Part shown: positions 25,927-38,700 of the stretch, piece by piece
Position numbering within the stretch: the stretch's first letter is position 1
Layout: every line of letters begins with the position of its first letter
Assembly (NCBI GenBank): GCA_012295275.1
Contig: CM022670.1
Span: 684,001 to 748,000 of the forward strand
Direction of reading: 5' to 3'
From: Chrysomallon squamiferum
Taxonomy: Eukaryota > Mollusca > Gastropoda > Neomphalida > Peltospiridae
Length of the DNA stretch: 64,000 nt
Position numbers and translations under genes: made by a program
Notes under the pieces: model-generated
What the model saw: only the letters and a program-made list of their open reading frames with translations
What the model was told of the DNA's origin: nothing
The model's database searches: none

Positions 25927-26253
25927 CGTCAGATCACGATTCATGCATTCTTGTTTAGAATACGACGTTAGTAAAAAGAGAGCCATTCAAGTTTCCATTG
26001 TGCCGAAGCTACTCGACGACAGCTATTGATATAATATTACTTGATTTGTACACAAACACGACGCAGATAGTGATAGATCGTTTCTCTGACAAAAAAATTG
26101 CTATAGAGGGCATTAAGTGCATGGTGAAATTTCAGTAAGAAATTTCTCGTCAGTTTATAATGATGCAGGAAATGGGATTTTTTCTCTTTTTTTATTTCTG
26201 TAATAATACATGTATTATATTTCTCATTTCATTGATTTATTAACAATTATGTA

Positions 26254-26255
<2 letters not shown>

Positions 26256-26324
<69 letters not shown>
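26256..26324. repeat. (CT)n microsatellite, left arm of an inverted pair
   Basis: About 34 CT units. Complementary in sense to the (GA)n tract at 26800-26869. Confidence 0.95.
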
Positions 26325-26330
<6 letters not shown>

Positions 26331-26794
26331 CTTTATCTTTTATTACTTTAATTATCAATAATAGTAGAAACACAGTAAAAGATCTAAACGTAATTTATAT
26401 TTATGTACACGCATACACATATTTATAGAAAATGAGAACAAAATATTGCTTCCAAAATGCTTACAAATGTGCATGTCACAATTAATGTTATGTTTTCTGT
26501 GGGAATGGATCCTGAATTTAGACACAACTTTCCTCATAAATACATTTTATTATAAAGAGAGAACATGGCTCATTACAGATTTTTGTAAATCTTTGAATAA
26601 TAAAATATGTTATATTTAATTCTTTTTAATTTAATTAATTTATTTGTTGTTTTGATTTTTTCTTTATTTCTTTATTTTGTTGTTGTTACTGCTGTTGTTG
26701 TTTGTTTCTTTTTTAAAATTTATTTTATTAACATATACGCTATATTTTTTTTCTATCATTTATAGTATATTTTAGGGGGTTATTTTTGCAGCTG

Positions 26795-26799
<5 letters not shown>

Positions 26800-26869
<70 letters not shown>
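26800..26869. repeat. (GA)n microsatellite, right arm of an inverted pair
   Basis: About 32 GA units, some 480 bases from the (CT)n tract, so the two could pair as one long hairpin. Confidence 0.95.
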
Positions 26870-26873
<4 letters not shown>

Positions 26874-27339
26874 CCTCTTAAAGCTAGCAAACGTATTTTA
26901 ATTATTTAATTATTAAAAAATATAGAAATATTTATTTATTTCTATTATATTAACAAATAAAATAAAATAATTAAAATATTTTGTATAAATAATAAACAAA
27001 AATATGAAACGAGTGGCATCGTCGGAAAGAAAACTAATAATATTACGAATTATGAAACTATCTCCCGATGGTAATAATAACGAACTACAACAATAACATT
27101 AGTAAAAGATACTAGTAGAAGTAGAATTAAAAAAAAAAAAAAGGAAATCTGGGGTTTTAAGAAAGTTAATTCCCTTTATGTTAATATTTAGCATTTGGAG
27201 ACTCAGTCTTATTGAGATTTAGCCTATGTTAACCTTGAATATAACCTTTAGTTTAGTTTGCGAAAAAAAAAAAGAAAACAAAAAGACTGTTAACATTCTT
27301 AAATTACCCACAGATTTTGTTAAATGTTGCACTTTAAAA

Positions 27340-27565
27340 TAATTGGAAAATCCGCTTCGCGTGCTTACTGTTACGTATTTTTAATTTTTTAACATAATAG
27401 TTTGATTTTATTAGATTTGCTTTAAAAGAAGGTCTCTTCGTATTTTGGGAGGAAATTAAAAACATACTAAAGTGGTATGGCTGCGTCCGATTGCAAGGTG
27501 TGATTGGTGGGGATAGCGAATGTCAAATTGTGATTACTATTATTGTTTAAGATATTAGAATAACA
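27340..27565 (+). promoter_or_regulatory. Putative MRPL28 promoter
   Basis: This is the last CpG-containing stretch before CpG becomes scarce. It holds an inverted CCAAT box (ATTGG at 27503-27507) about 60 bases before the start codon and no TATA box, as is common for housekeeping genes. Assigned by position and composition only. Confidence 0.4.
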
Positions 27566-27590
27566 ATGGCTGGCTATATTTCCAGAATAA
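27566..27590 (+). CDS. mrpl28: MRPL28 exon 1
   Basis: ATG plus seven codons (MAGYISRI) and 1 nt, followed by the strong donor gtaagt. Joins exon 2 to restore Arg9. A very short first exon, chosen because phase and position fit. Confidence 0.75.
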
Positions 27591-27961
27591 GTAAGTATAT
27601 TGTTTTTCAGGGTGTTGGTAATTTGTTATCTAAAGACAGAAACCTTGAAACGTGACCGTTGTGTGATTGTTTTTGACACTTCGTTTTGATGATGACAGAA
27701 ATCATAATTATCGTCATAATCATGTTAATCACTTAATGCATGCCATTACCCTTTACTTTTCCTTAGATCTTAATTATGATCTGCAAAATAATACTTCTTG
27801 TCTGAGTGTCAGTATTCACATTATTTAAAATAAACTAATAATTCAGTTTTATTGGTATTACTAGTACAGTAGTAGTGTGAAAACAATAAAATATGTAAGT
27901 AGATAGAAATAATAAAGAAATGGTCCATTTAAAATTTTAAATAACAAGCATTCTGAAATGC

Positions 27962-28008
<47 letters not shown>

Positions 28009-30298
28009 AATTTTGCTATTTATTATTCCACACTTTCAGGATCAGCAGCATATATTTACAGATTTACCAAGGATGTTGAACCATTGTTACCAAAACACTA
28101 CAAAAAACGATGTCAGGAATTTATGACACGTGATCCAGTCCCTGTCCACTGGAGACCTGTACCTGGAAAGTTCACAATTAAACCAGAGACTGGAGAAAAG
28201 TATTTAATACACAACACACACTAATACCAATATTTAATACATAACACACACTAATGCCAATATAAAAAATAAATTATATCTCATTTATTCAAGAAATGTA
28301 TTTAATTAAAAATGTGTATTAATACTGAGATACATAAATTATAATAGATATATTGGAGAAAAGTATATAATATTTAAAACTTACTAATCATGAAACTTAT
28401 TATATGAGAAGCTAAATATATGTAATGAAGGAAAGTATAAACGTATTACTTTATAAAAATGTATTAATATTTCAAATAAGTTAAAATAACAGAAATTAAT
28501 AACCATCTTAAACTAAACAAACAAAAAAAAAGATTATTTTTAATAATGAAAGAGAAAACCTATAATATAAAATATGAAAACTGAAAGATTTATCAAATTG
28601 TTTACATCTGGCTTATTTATTATTTCATTAAATGTTTTTCCTTACAGAATTCCTGTTCAGAATGTTCCAGTTCCAGTGAAGTTCCCAGCAGAATGCAATG
28701 AGGGATTGTGGGGTGGAGAAGGCATTGTTTATGGCTTTCGTAAAAAGAAGGAAAGAAAACCCAGGTAAACTTACAGTCTTCTAATGCAGTACATGTATGT
28801 TAAGTTGAATTACAGATGAGACTGCAATGAAGCTGCTAGAAAACCATAATCCACTGCTGATGAATATCATTCATACCATGTCTTTTTTCATCTAAAACAA
28901 AACATTAAAAAACAACAACAATTTATTGAAAATAAATATTTGAAATCTAATTAACATAAACCATTAATAACCTCTTGGTAATCACATATATTGTTCCCAT
29001 TTTGAGAATCATTGATTAGTGTTTTGATATTACTCAGCAGGTGTAGACTTTTACTGCAGTAAGCTACTGTACAGATAGTTCACCAACATTTCACTACATG
29101 AAGACTGTACCAGACTCAAGAAGCTCTGTACAACCAAACAACTGGATGTGTATAGCTACATTACTGAAAACATGACTTGTTTATTTTACATACACAGCTG
29201 CCAGAGTTTGAGAAGTTGAAACATGTCCTGTCTTACAAAAACTTACAGGAGAATTTTAATTCTGGAATAGCTTAGAAATTTTACAGAATTTTATATAAAA
29301 TACAGCATTCCTGTTTTATAGATTTATGAAAATAATGTGTGTGTATTTTATGTGGTATGGGTGTGAATATTTGTACTGACAGACTAATGTGACTGTGTTA
29401 AACACGATCTGGGAGCTAGAGTTATCTGCCCAAGACAGTGTTGAATTAATGAAGAGGATTAATTAGAAAGAAGGTTGTGTACTGTAGTTTGATCCTAGTA
29501 CTACAATTAATGCTGATAGCACTGACTCAAGTGAAAATAAAATACATAATTTATTTTCAGATCTGTGAAAGCCTGGATGCCATACATTATAAATCGTGTG
29601 TTCTACAGTGAGATTTTAGACAAACATATGGCAATCAGAGTCACACCCAGAACACTAGACCTCATTGATGAAGCCTACGGATTTGATAATTATATATTAA
29701 AGGTAACAAATCACTGAAAATAATGTCTTTCATCTTTACCTATGTCCAGTATTCATGATGTGAAACATACAAAATAGTATCTCACCTGAACATATCTTGT
29801 TGCTTGTTTTTTTTTTTAGAAATAATGTGTTTCTTTCGTTTTTAATGAATAATGTTATTTGTTAAAGCTTCTAAAGATCATGTCAAAGAAGAAACAAACT
29901 TCTGCACTCACTCATTTGCATCATAGAAAATATGATGTACATTTCCTGCAAACAGGACAGTACACACCAGTGTCTTTGGACCAGTAGTTCTGGGGAACTG
30001 GAAGAAATACCACAAAGGATACACTGAGATGGAATATAGAAAATCTTATTTTTTGTGATATTAAATATTTTGTATAACAACATTTAAACATTATTAATTT
30101 TTTAAAGTATTAAAAGCATCTGAATTGCTGTAATTTTGTTTTATATTTCTAAAGACTCATGAGGTGGATTTGAACTCGAGACTTGGAATGAAACTCAAAG
30201 GTGAAATGTTGTTAGCACTGGCAAGAAAGTCCATGTATCCCAACAATCCGGAAAAACGAGACAAGATTTATGAAAAGTACAAAGAGTTTGTTATTCCG
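27566..30298 (+). CDS. mrpl28: Mitochondrial ribosomal protein L28 (bL28m), 3' end not found
   Basis: A structural protein of the large subunit of the mitochondrial ribosome, needed for translation of mitochondrially encoded respiratory-chain proteins. Five exons (27566-27590, 28040-28199, 28648-28764, 29561-29702, 30155-30298) join in phase to give 196 residues. Family hallmarks seen: [14 protein letters not shown] (74-87; human has a GLWGGEG block), FYSEILDK (115-122), [11 protein letters not shown] (131-141) and KYKEFVIP at the end (189-196). Human MRPL28 has 256 residues and continues after KYKEFAIP with an acidic EEEAEWVG segment. I searched the plus strand to 64000 and found no such exon. 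Reading into the intron adds only Val-Ser-Lys before a stop. The tail may be diverged, hidden in a very small exon, or beyond the window. Identity is certain; completeness is not. Confidence 0.92.
27962..28008. repeat. (TTA)n microsatellite in MRPL28 intron 1
   Basis: About 15 TTA units just before exon 2. Confidence 0.93.
28040..28199 (+). CDS. mrpl28: MRPL28 exon 2
   Basis: 52 codons with split ends (10-61). Contains [12 protein letters not shown] and [13 protein letters not shown], equivalent to PVHYRPHGAKF in human. The donor is the weak gtattt, chosen because it restores Lys62 with exon 3. Confidence 0.88.
28648..28764 (+). CDS. mrpl28: MRPL28 exon 3 (GLWGGEG block)
   Basis: 38 full codons (63-100). 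[20 protein letters not shown] is the most diagnostic segment of the family. The acceptor is TTACAG and the donor AG|gtaaac. Confidence 0.93.
29561..29702 (+). CDS. mrpl28: MRPL28 exon 4
   Basis: 47 codons (102-148) with FYSEILDK and [18 protein letters not shown], nearly identical to the human block. Leaves in phase 0. Confidence 0.94.
30155..30298 (+). CDS. mrpl28: MRPL28 exon 5
   Basis: 48 codons (149-196), phase 0 at both ends, ending KYKEFVIP before a gtaagt donor. The good donor implies at least one more coding exon. Confidence 0.92.
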
Positions 30299-31739
30299 GT
30301 AAGTAAATAAATTATAATTTATAAATTTTAAAATGTACCTGTGTTACTAAGAACAAATAATCAAGATATGTAAATAATGGACTTTAACAAAAAATAAATA
30401 AACATGTAGAAATCTATAAAGTGTGTTGTGTTTTTCTACTTGGAGATCATCATAGTTCAGAACATTATATTTGTTTTTAGTCTCACTAAGTTTGAGTGTA
30501 TATTAAATATTATTTTCAACACAGGTACACTTTAAAATTACAGTAAATTTTAAACATAATGAATTTTAGCTACAGACCTAGAAATAGGCTTGGTCATTAT
30601 CCAAGAAATACCATAGCAAAATTAAATAAAGTTTATTGTGTTATTGTCATTTTATTATTTTTTGTTATTATTTATTTATTATCTTTATTTTTTACTTTAT
30701 ATTTTTTATTTATTTTTTTTTTTTTTTTTTGGCAGGATGATATTAAATTTAAAAAAAAAATGTTTTCTTTGTTTTCATTTTTTTTCATTTTTTTTTTTAT
30801 ATAATTATTATTAACAGAGTTATTAGGGAAACAAAGGCAACTCATTTGTTGAGTATTATTGTGAAACTGTCTATTTCCATTGCTATAAACATTTATTACT
30901 TTTGCTTTTTAAAAATACATTTTTTTTTAGTTTGTATATTTATGGGATCATATGCTAAAATGACAATAAAGCTTCGGTTTTAAGTCTAAGTTATGTGGAG
31001 GTTTTTTTTTTTAAATTTATTTAGCAAATTCACAAAGATTATTAAAAGATAAATATTTTAAAAGAAACATTCTTATATGCTTCGGCTTTTATTCAAATGC
31101 ATTTATCTGCCCTTGTATTTAGATTTACTTCCCTTCGCAAACGAAAGTATAGCAAATATGGGACAAATATACACAACAGGATGAGTTACTTTTACAAAAT
31201 TACTCAAATTATTTTTATGCATATATTTAATATATTTATTGACCATTTTTAGATTTGACTTTATAAGCAAGATCTAACTGAAATGAGAATTTAAAAAAAA
31301 AATGATTTAGAAATTCTGTGTATATGTGTTTGAGAAAGAGAGTGAATAATTACATGGTGAATTCTTTTTATACATTTTGAGGTATATATGTATTATGTTC
31401 TGTTTCCATTTTTATTTAAATGTCATAAAATTTTACAAATATAACTTCTTTATTTATTTACTTATTTGCTTGCATATTTAAATATCTTTGCAACAAAATG
31501 AAGAAAAATATATTTGTTGTTGCTTTCTTGGATATTTCTGTGTTTTCAGATACAGAGTTTATGGATTTGTATTAGCATAAAATTAATATAGCATTCATTT
31601 TTCATTTTTTATTGGAGTAAATATTTCTCTGTGTCAGTGGTGCAGGCAGTTTTCAAAGGAGATGAACAATATATATGCCAATATATATGTAAAACAATCT
31701 TACTGTAATCAGAGTTGACTTGAATGGATATTAAGGTGG

Positions 31740-31773
<34 letters not shown>

Positions 31774-33298
31774 CAGTCTTGTTAAATGTGCATCTCATCT
31801 CAGTATCTTCAAGAAAGTGAATGTGAAGTTATCAGATAAAATATGTAAGGGGTAAGGTCATTGACATCCTTTTTTTGTGGTAAGGAGCAGTTTTGAAGAA
31901 TAAGGATGTGTGTGATATTTTGAAATGGTGGGGTAAGCTGTGATAAATGGTGAATCTCTTGACAGTTTGTTGATGTGACATTGTGACACATCTCAGTCAG
32001 TTTGAGTCCAGGTGATGAAACACAAAATTATACACAGTGGGAAAGTACCATCAGTTTGTCAGACAGTTACGTAATCCTTCCTGTCAACTTATTTCATAAT
32101 AATGACGTATTTACATGTCTGGCTTAGGAATATAGCATTGTTAATCATGATGCTAAAAGTAATCAAAAAATTATTTTTATAATAATACTTTTAAAAAATA
32201 TGTTTAGACTGAATCATTAAATTATAAATAATTATACAAAATTCTGAATCATCAAAAAATACTCTTTGCCTGTATTATTTTTTTTTTTATTTTTTTTTTC
32301 AATGAATGTCCTGACACAGTACATTAAAAACTAGAAGCTACGTCACTGGTTATGTAACTTGCCAGATTTGTTTGTGTGATCAAACTTCCACAATGCACCT
32401 ATTGTTGTATTTACATTTCCAGCCACTTCATCAAGACCATGATTTATATTTTATAATGTTGATAATTAATTAGAATAGCCCATGGAGAAACTGCAGATTT
32501 CATCTCATGTATCATTATAATATAATATTAAAATACTGAAACCATAAAAATACATGAAATATGCTAAATGATAAAACTGTCAGGCTTTCTTTTTTCTAAT
32601 ACATTTAGTCCCGCATTAAAAATGTTATAACTGAATTTTGTTTTCCTTTTTCTTTTATCCTTTTTTTTTCTTTCCCACGGGCAGTATACCTGTGCAAATA
32701 GTGAAATAGTCTAATTAAATATTCATACATTGTACTGCCCTTGGTTGTTTTCGTTATGTTAATTTATGCCACTCACATAAAACTGTGAAGAACTGATGCA
32801 TGTTTTCAAAGCATTCTGTGTTGAAGAGCGATTAGGCCTGACAAGTACACTTCACTTGTATTACCTGTTTGCACCTGTGATTGTCTCACCTATCAGTTTC
32901 AGGTGCTAGCTGACTGCATACCTGGTAGTACGTAAATGTGTGAAGGGTTCTTGGCCATAAAGAAATGACATCAGTCTTTCAGGATTTTTCCCTTTGATCG
33001 TTGTCTTCAGTAGTTACTTTGTAAAGGAAAAGCTAATATATCCTATTGTGGACTTCATGTTTGTCATGGATTCAGTGACCTCTTGACTTAACCTCTGTTG
33101 ACTGGACATTTCTTGGACACACACATCTCTTGTTCAGAAACAATTGGTCATTCTGTCCATGCAATATTACTGACCACTAAGAACTTTGTACTTTGAATTT
33201 GGTCACAAGTGGATACTGTGTCCAAACAGTTATTGACCACTACAGTCCTTGTAGCATCTTTACATTTTTATTATTATTATTTTTATTTTTGTTGTTAA

Positions 33299-33330
33299 TA
33301 ATAAAATTGTTATTATTATTATTATTATTA

Positions 33331-33370
<40 letters not shown>
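33299..33370. repeat. (TTA)n microsatellite
   Basis: Two TTA blocks separated by one missing base. Confidence 0.92.
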
Positions 33371-33372
<2 letters not shown>

Positions 33373-34218
33373 AGAAATTTGAGGAGTTAATTAATCTTGT
33401 AAAATAAAATATTTTAATTTTTTTTTAGAATCTTTAATTTTCTTCTTTTTTTTTTCTTCTTCTGCTTTGTTTTTTTAAATATTATAAAAATTAAAAATTG
33501 TTTTTTCAAGATGTAATGTAAAGTTTTATAAGTATTATAGTAATATTATTTCATTTAAATAAATGAATGACTATATACCTGAATGTACAAAAAGCCCCAA
33601 ATGTGGCAGGATTGTGTTTATTCACTTGTTTTTTGTCTGTAAATTAACATGGATTAATATTAATCACTGTGCTGTCTGTAGTGTAAACAGAAAATAAAAT
33701 GTTTATTCTATTTCTTAACTTTATTGTGAAGCACCTTCGTGTACCTAGATTTATAATATTTATAATAAAAAAAGATACATATATGCACGTGAGCATGCAG
33801 ACATACACACTATTATCAAAAATATTCAATATAACAGAAACATAATCAGACATAAAATTCTCACATCATCCAACAGCTTACTAATCAAACCATAGAATAT
33901 ACAAAGACATGTCACATTTAATCTTGTTTTCAGACATACACAAGCATCAATAAACAAAGAGAATGGCAGCTATACACATTTTTCACTGTGTATATTCTAC
34001 ACAAACACACAACTCTTTACTATCCCTTTATGTACAAACATATATAATCAGTTTCACTAATCACATGTATTTCCAGTTTTCCTCTAGACATATTCACATT
34101 AACATAAGCACATACATATAAACATACATTTAGACATACCTACATACAAATCCACTTCCATATACATATATACACATATTTACACATACATATGCACTCA
34201 GTCACAAGTATGCACATG

Positions 34219-34221
<3 letters not shown>

Positions 34222-34270
<49 letters not shown>
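34222..34270. repeat. (AC)n microsatellite
   Basis: About 24 AC units at the end of an ACAT-rich stretch. Confidence 0.93.
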
Positions 34271-34273
<3 letters not shown>

Positions 34274-36867
34274 TCACAGACATCACACAATATCTCAATC
34301 AGTCTACTCAATATACAAACATGGGCAGTGTCCATTCTAATCTGGTATTTTATTGCTGTGATTCTGGGGCTGGGTGTGGAATTAGTGTCACTAGGGAACA
34401 CATACCTGTCCTGTCTCTTTCTAATTGCCTGTGTTTCCAGATAGGTAGAAATGTCTCCACAGTGTTGGCAGGACCCAGTCTCTTGACATTGATGAGATAA
34501 ACAAATAACTGTAATCTCTTTAACACTTTGTTGTTCTAACGTCTGATGTCACTAAATGTATAGTTTTAAGTTAAGACTTTTATACATAAATATAAAACAC
34601 TTAAGTATCTTATACATATTAAAAAAACTTAAGAAACTGTAATTTTGTTTTATGTTTCATTTGTCTTTATGTATGTATTTATGGGTATTTATATCACATA
34701 TGTAAGAACGTATGTATTTGAGGGTGTCTGTGTGTGTGTGTGTGTATGTGTGTGATCATTAAAATGTATTCATTCTGAGGCATATTGGGTTTCATGATCA
34801 ATTTTTTTTTTTTTTTAGAATACCCTTGGGCTATTTCCAATTTACTTAATTAATCAAAGGCTGTGACATAAATTAACTTTACAGTCCAGGGAATGGCCTA
34901 AACTAAAATACATTTCTTTGCTAACCTTTAATAATGGTCAATGATATGCTGTTAAGAGGTTTTATGTCATTTTCAAATTTACTATATACTAACTCTGAAA
35001 CAGAAAAAATAACTCACTGAGGAGGATTGATCTTGCAACTTGTCAGTCCTCAGGCTGGGACTTGACCTGCAAGCTAAAACTTACTCTCCATTGTTTTTAA
35101 ATGTACATACCTGAGTTTTAATCTCCACAGCCATTAGAAATTTAATTACAGCCAACAGGCATGTCTAATGTCAACCCTGAACTTTGACAATAATTCATCT
35201 GACACGGTCACTTTTCTAATTACCAGCACTGACCAATACTGACCTCCATTTCCTGGATCAGCTCAGAGACATTTACAGCTGATGATGTTGTGGTCAGGTA
35301 TCTGCTGATTAGGTTTTGTATTGTTTAGGTGTATCATGTTGTTGGGGAAAAGGACTGAGGAAGTAAAAAAGAAAGATTTCTTCCCGAATAAACAAAACAA
35401 ATGTATACTGTTTTATTTTGTATTTTTTTGTTTTTATAAAAGAGAGAGAGAAAAAGAGATTTGCAGTATCATTTCCTAAATATATAAGATGGTTATCTAA
35501 TTTATCTTTTGTTTATATAACCTGCCAGGTAACCATATTCTTCTAGATAAACATGTAACTACACAACATGAAATACCATGTTGTCATGGAAACAAATATT
35601 TCAATTTTAAGATAGCAAAGACATTTTAATTAACTTAGAAATTAATTTATTTTGTTATCTGTTTGCTTGAAATATTTTTGAAGGAAGGCAGGTTTGCTGT
35701 ATTTTGAAAATAAAGATATTTTTTGTCATATAATATTCATAATGTATTCAATGAAATTATCCATAGCTGAAACATCCAAGTAAATTTCAATCTCCTGATT
35801 GTTCATGGCCAAAAAGTTAATTCATTATACCAAAATATATTATGTTTGAATATTGTTAATTGGGATTTGAAATTGAAAAGTTAATTGGTTTGTGAATCAA
35901 CAGACAAATGTAAGAGAAACTTTCAAAAAGATCCTAATGATTATTATTATTAAACTGTCCAGCATCAGAACTTGACCCAAAAACCTTCAAGATACACAAA
36001 GATTTGTAAACTTCTTTATTGTTTTTATTTTTTAAATTTATTTTTTATTAAACCATTAAATGTCCCTGGGACTTCCAGTAGCTCAAGGCCTCAGAAAGCA
36101 GTTTCAGTATAAAATTTTAAAAATTATATTATTATTAATATTGTTGTTATTGTTGTTTCTGATGTTGTTGTTTTTGTGGTTGTTTGAAGTCAGTTATAAT
36201 AACAAACCATTATAATTAGTTCTTTTAAAATATATTTCTGCAGTGACTTAAACTAAATATGAGTATATGAAAATTCAAACCAGTAATTGAAAGAATAAAT
36301 AAAAATACAAATTTTATCAGTCTTCTATCATTGTATCATTTACTAACTTAAAAAAAACTCATTTAACCAATGTACAAATATTTCAACATGACTGAACTTC
36401 TTTATTTTTACAACCAGTCTTCCACAAGAGATGTTCCCTTTTTCATCTCAGTATTCCTTCCTGACAAAATCTGTGGAAACAAATATCAAAGATAAAAAGA
36501 TGTGTCTGCATGCTGCCGATATGTTGACTTGATTTAGCTGATATTTGTTTTATTTCAGCCTCACTTGATAATCTTTTGTAGGACAACAAAAACTTGTATT
36601 TCTTAATCAGCCACATAATTAGCCAGCACACAGCACACAAACATCGGTTGAAGTCAGCATCTGGCAGTTTCACATTTTAACTGTTTGCACAGCTGTACAG
36701 CAATGCACACCAGTGCATGGTTTTCTTTGTTCTTGCTGTCAGCTAATACCTACATGTCAGTTACACAGTACTGTGTGTTAGCTAGCAGTGATATTTGTAA
36801 TGTATTTACCTCATAGATTTAATGTTCTTCTATTTTACACACCAATAGTTTAGTTTTGTTATTATTT

Positions 36868-36951
36868 ATATAATATAATATAATATAATATAATATAATA
36901 TAATATAATATAATATAATATAATATAATATAATATAATATAATATAATAA
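36868..36951. repeat. (TAATA)n pentanucleotide repeat
   Basis: About 16 exact five-base units; the only long pentanucleotide array in the window. Confidence 0.92.
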
Positions 36952-38700
36952 TATAGGTATTTTATTTTATTTTTCATTTATTTTATTAGCTTCTAAGGTA
37001 GTATGAAAATAAATACATCTAACAGAAAAAAGTTATTTTAACAGTGTAATTCATAAAATTCTGGTTTCTGAAGGATAGAAGGACAAAAGTACATTTATTT
37101 GTGTAAGTTAATGTTTGATTTTTAATATTATTTTTTATTATTATTAAAAAAATGTTCTTGTATTATTATTTTTTTTATTTTTATTTTTTTCTTACCTATA
37201 TTTTTAATTTAAAGTCTCAGACATACAAAATAAGAGATAATCATATTTGTAATTATAGATGATAGCAAGAGCTCTATTAACATTTGACTTCAGCATACAA
37301 AATGAAAGATAGTCTTCTTAGAGAGAGAAAAACCACAAATTTTATTCATTACGCAAGTCACAGACAAAACCATGCTGCAGACCCATCACAGAAATTTAAA
37401 CCATTTTCCTTCAAACTCATGTGGGTGTGATTATTTCACTGCAACCATTTTTATCAGGTCCATCTGCAGGAGCAGGCAAGCTTACTTAACTTGACCAACA
37501 TCGATCAGGCTGTCTTCATAAACAGTGGGGCACAAAACAGTGTCAGATGTAGTTTTATCATGCCAACTCCACTTTATGTAATAATAAATGTATGGATTGT
37601 GGATAAGTTAAGAAATAATAATTATAATGGTAATAGTAGTAGCAGTAGCTGTAGTAGTAGTAGTAGTAATAAAACAATAGTAATAATACAAGTTATAAGA
37701 TTAATAATAAAGTATTTAATTTAATCTATTACTGAATAAAAAATATTAAGGAAAGTATTTGGAGACCACTATTGTTTTTGTTTTAACTGTCAGTAATCCA
37801 GTACCTGCTGTAAGTGATACTCATCAGACACACACACACACACAAACAACACTGAATACTCTTTGTAACTGTAAATTTATAAATATTAGTGTATTGCTAC
37901 AGTGAATTAATTCTTGTCAATATTCATCTGCAAGCCATTTCCTCATCTGGCCAGCAGGTTTTGATGCAAGCCATGACTACAGAGCAACACCAAACAATGT
38001 GAGATGTAGCTTTTATCATGTCAGTCACTTTATTTGTTGTCAGTTGACTGAACCTAGTGATAGAGCACATCTCTCTGCACTTCATCTTTCACTTCACACT
38101 GATAACAAAACCATTTATTCCACATTTCTAACAGTGTGTTTGTGTGTAGCATGGGAAATAATGGTTTGAAGTAAATGGTGGTTCTATGCATTAGTAAAGA
38201 TGATAGTTACAAATTTTCTTGCAATGTGTGTGATGTGAAAAATGATAGTTTATTGGTGTGTCAAAATGAAACTTTCATAATGGTTATTATTCTTCATCAT
38301 GTAAGGAAAGAGAACTATCTTGAATTAATAGAATCTTTTGTTAATACTTTTCATTTGCTGTTCTTATCAGTGTTATAAAAGTATGAAGTACTGTTGACTT
38401 TTTAATCTATTTATTGGTTATTAAAATATTTATTACATAAACATTTATTTAATTCTTATTTCTGAGCGGTTTTTGTTTGTTTTACCTAATGGAAAGGTAC
38501 AGTATCATTTTTTTGTTGTTGTTGTTGTTGTTGTTTGTGGTGAGTTTTTCTTTTCTTGGAATTTTAAAACTTATTAACAGAAAATATGATTTCTTTCAGT
38601 GAGGTTATCGGTATATTTTTCAGCTTCCTTGAAGTAATAAAGTTATTTACATTAACAATACAAAGAGATAAAAACAACAAAACAATCCAATTAATTATTA

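Larger units (their letters stand above)
16618..27565. other. Gene-poor intergenic region with many microsatellites
   Basis: I could not support any coding exon in these 11 kb. Reading frames are low complexity (Cys-Val, Tyr-Val, Leu, Asn repeats) or short with no homology I recognise. Non-repeat stretches at 21200-22300 and 25840-26060 hold more CpG and higher complexity and could be regulatory or relics of mobile elements. No tRNA gene was recognised. Confidence 0.6.
30299..38700. other. Region after MRPL28 exon 5 with no recognised gene
   Basis: AT-rich and CpG-poor. I looked for the missing MRPL28 tail and for other exons and found none. It contains a (TG)n tract (31744-31774), a (TTA)n tract (33299-33370), an (AC)n tract (34222-34270), a (TAATA)n tract (36868-36951) and T-rich runs. 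It probably includes the rest of the MRPL28 transcription unit. Confidence 0.5.

Noticed and set aside
34436-34500. Exon-like segment after TTCCAG encoding IGRNVSTVLAG and a stop, in phase with MRPL28 exon 5
   Set aside because: No similarity to the conserved C-terminus of MRPL28, and a good acceptor followed by a short open stretch is common by chance.
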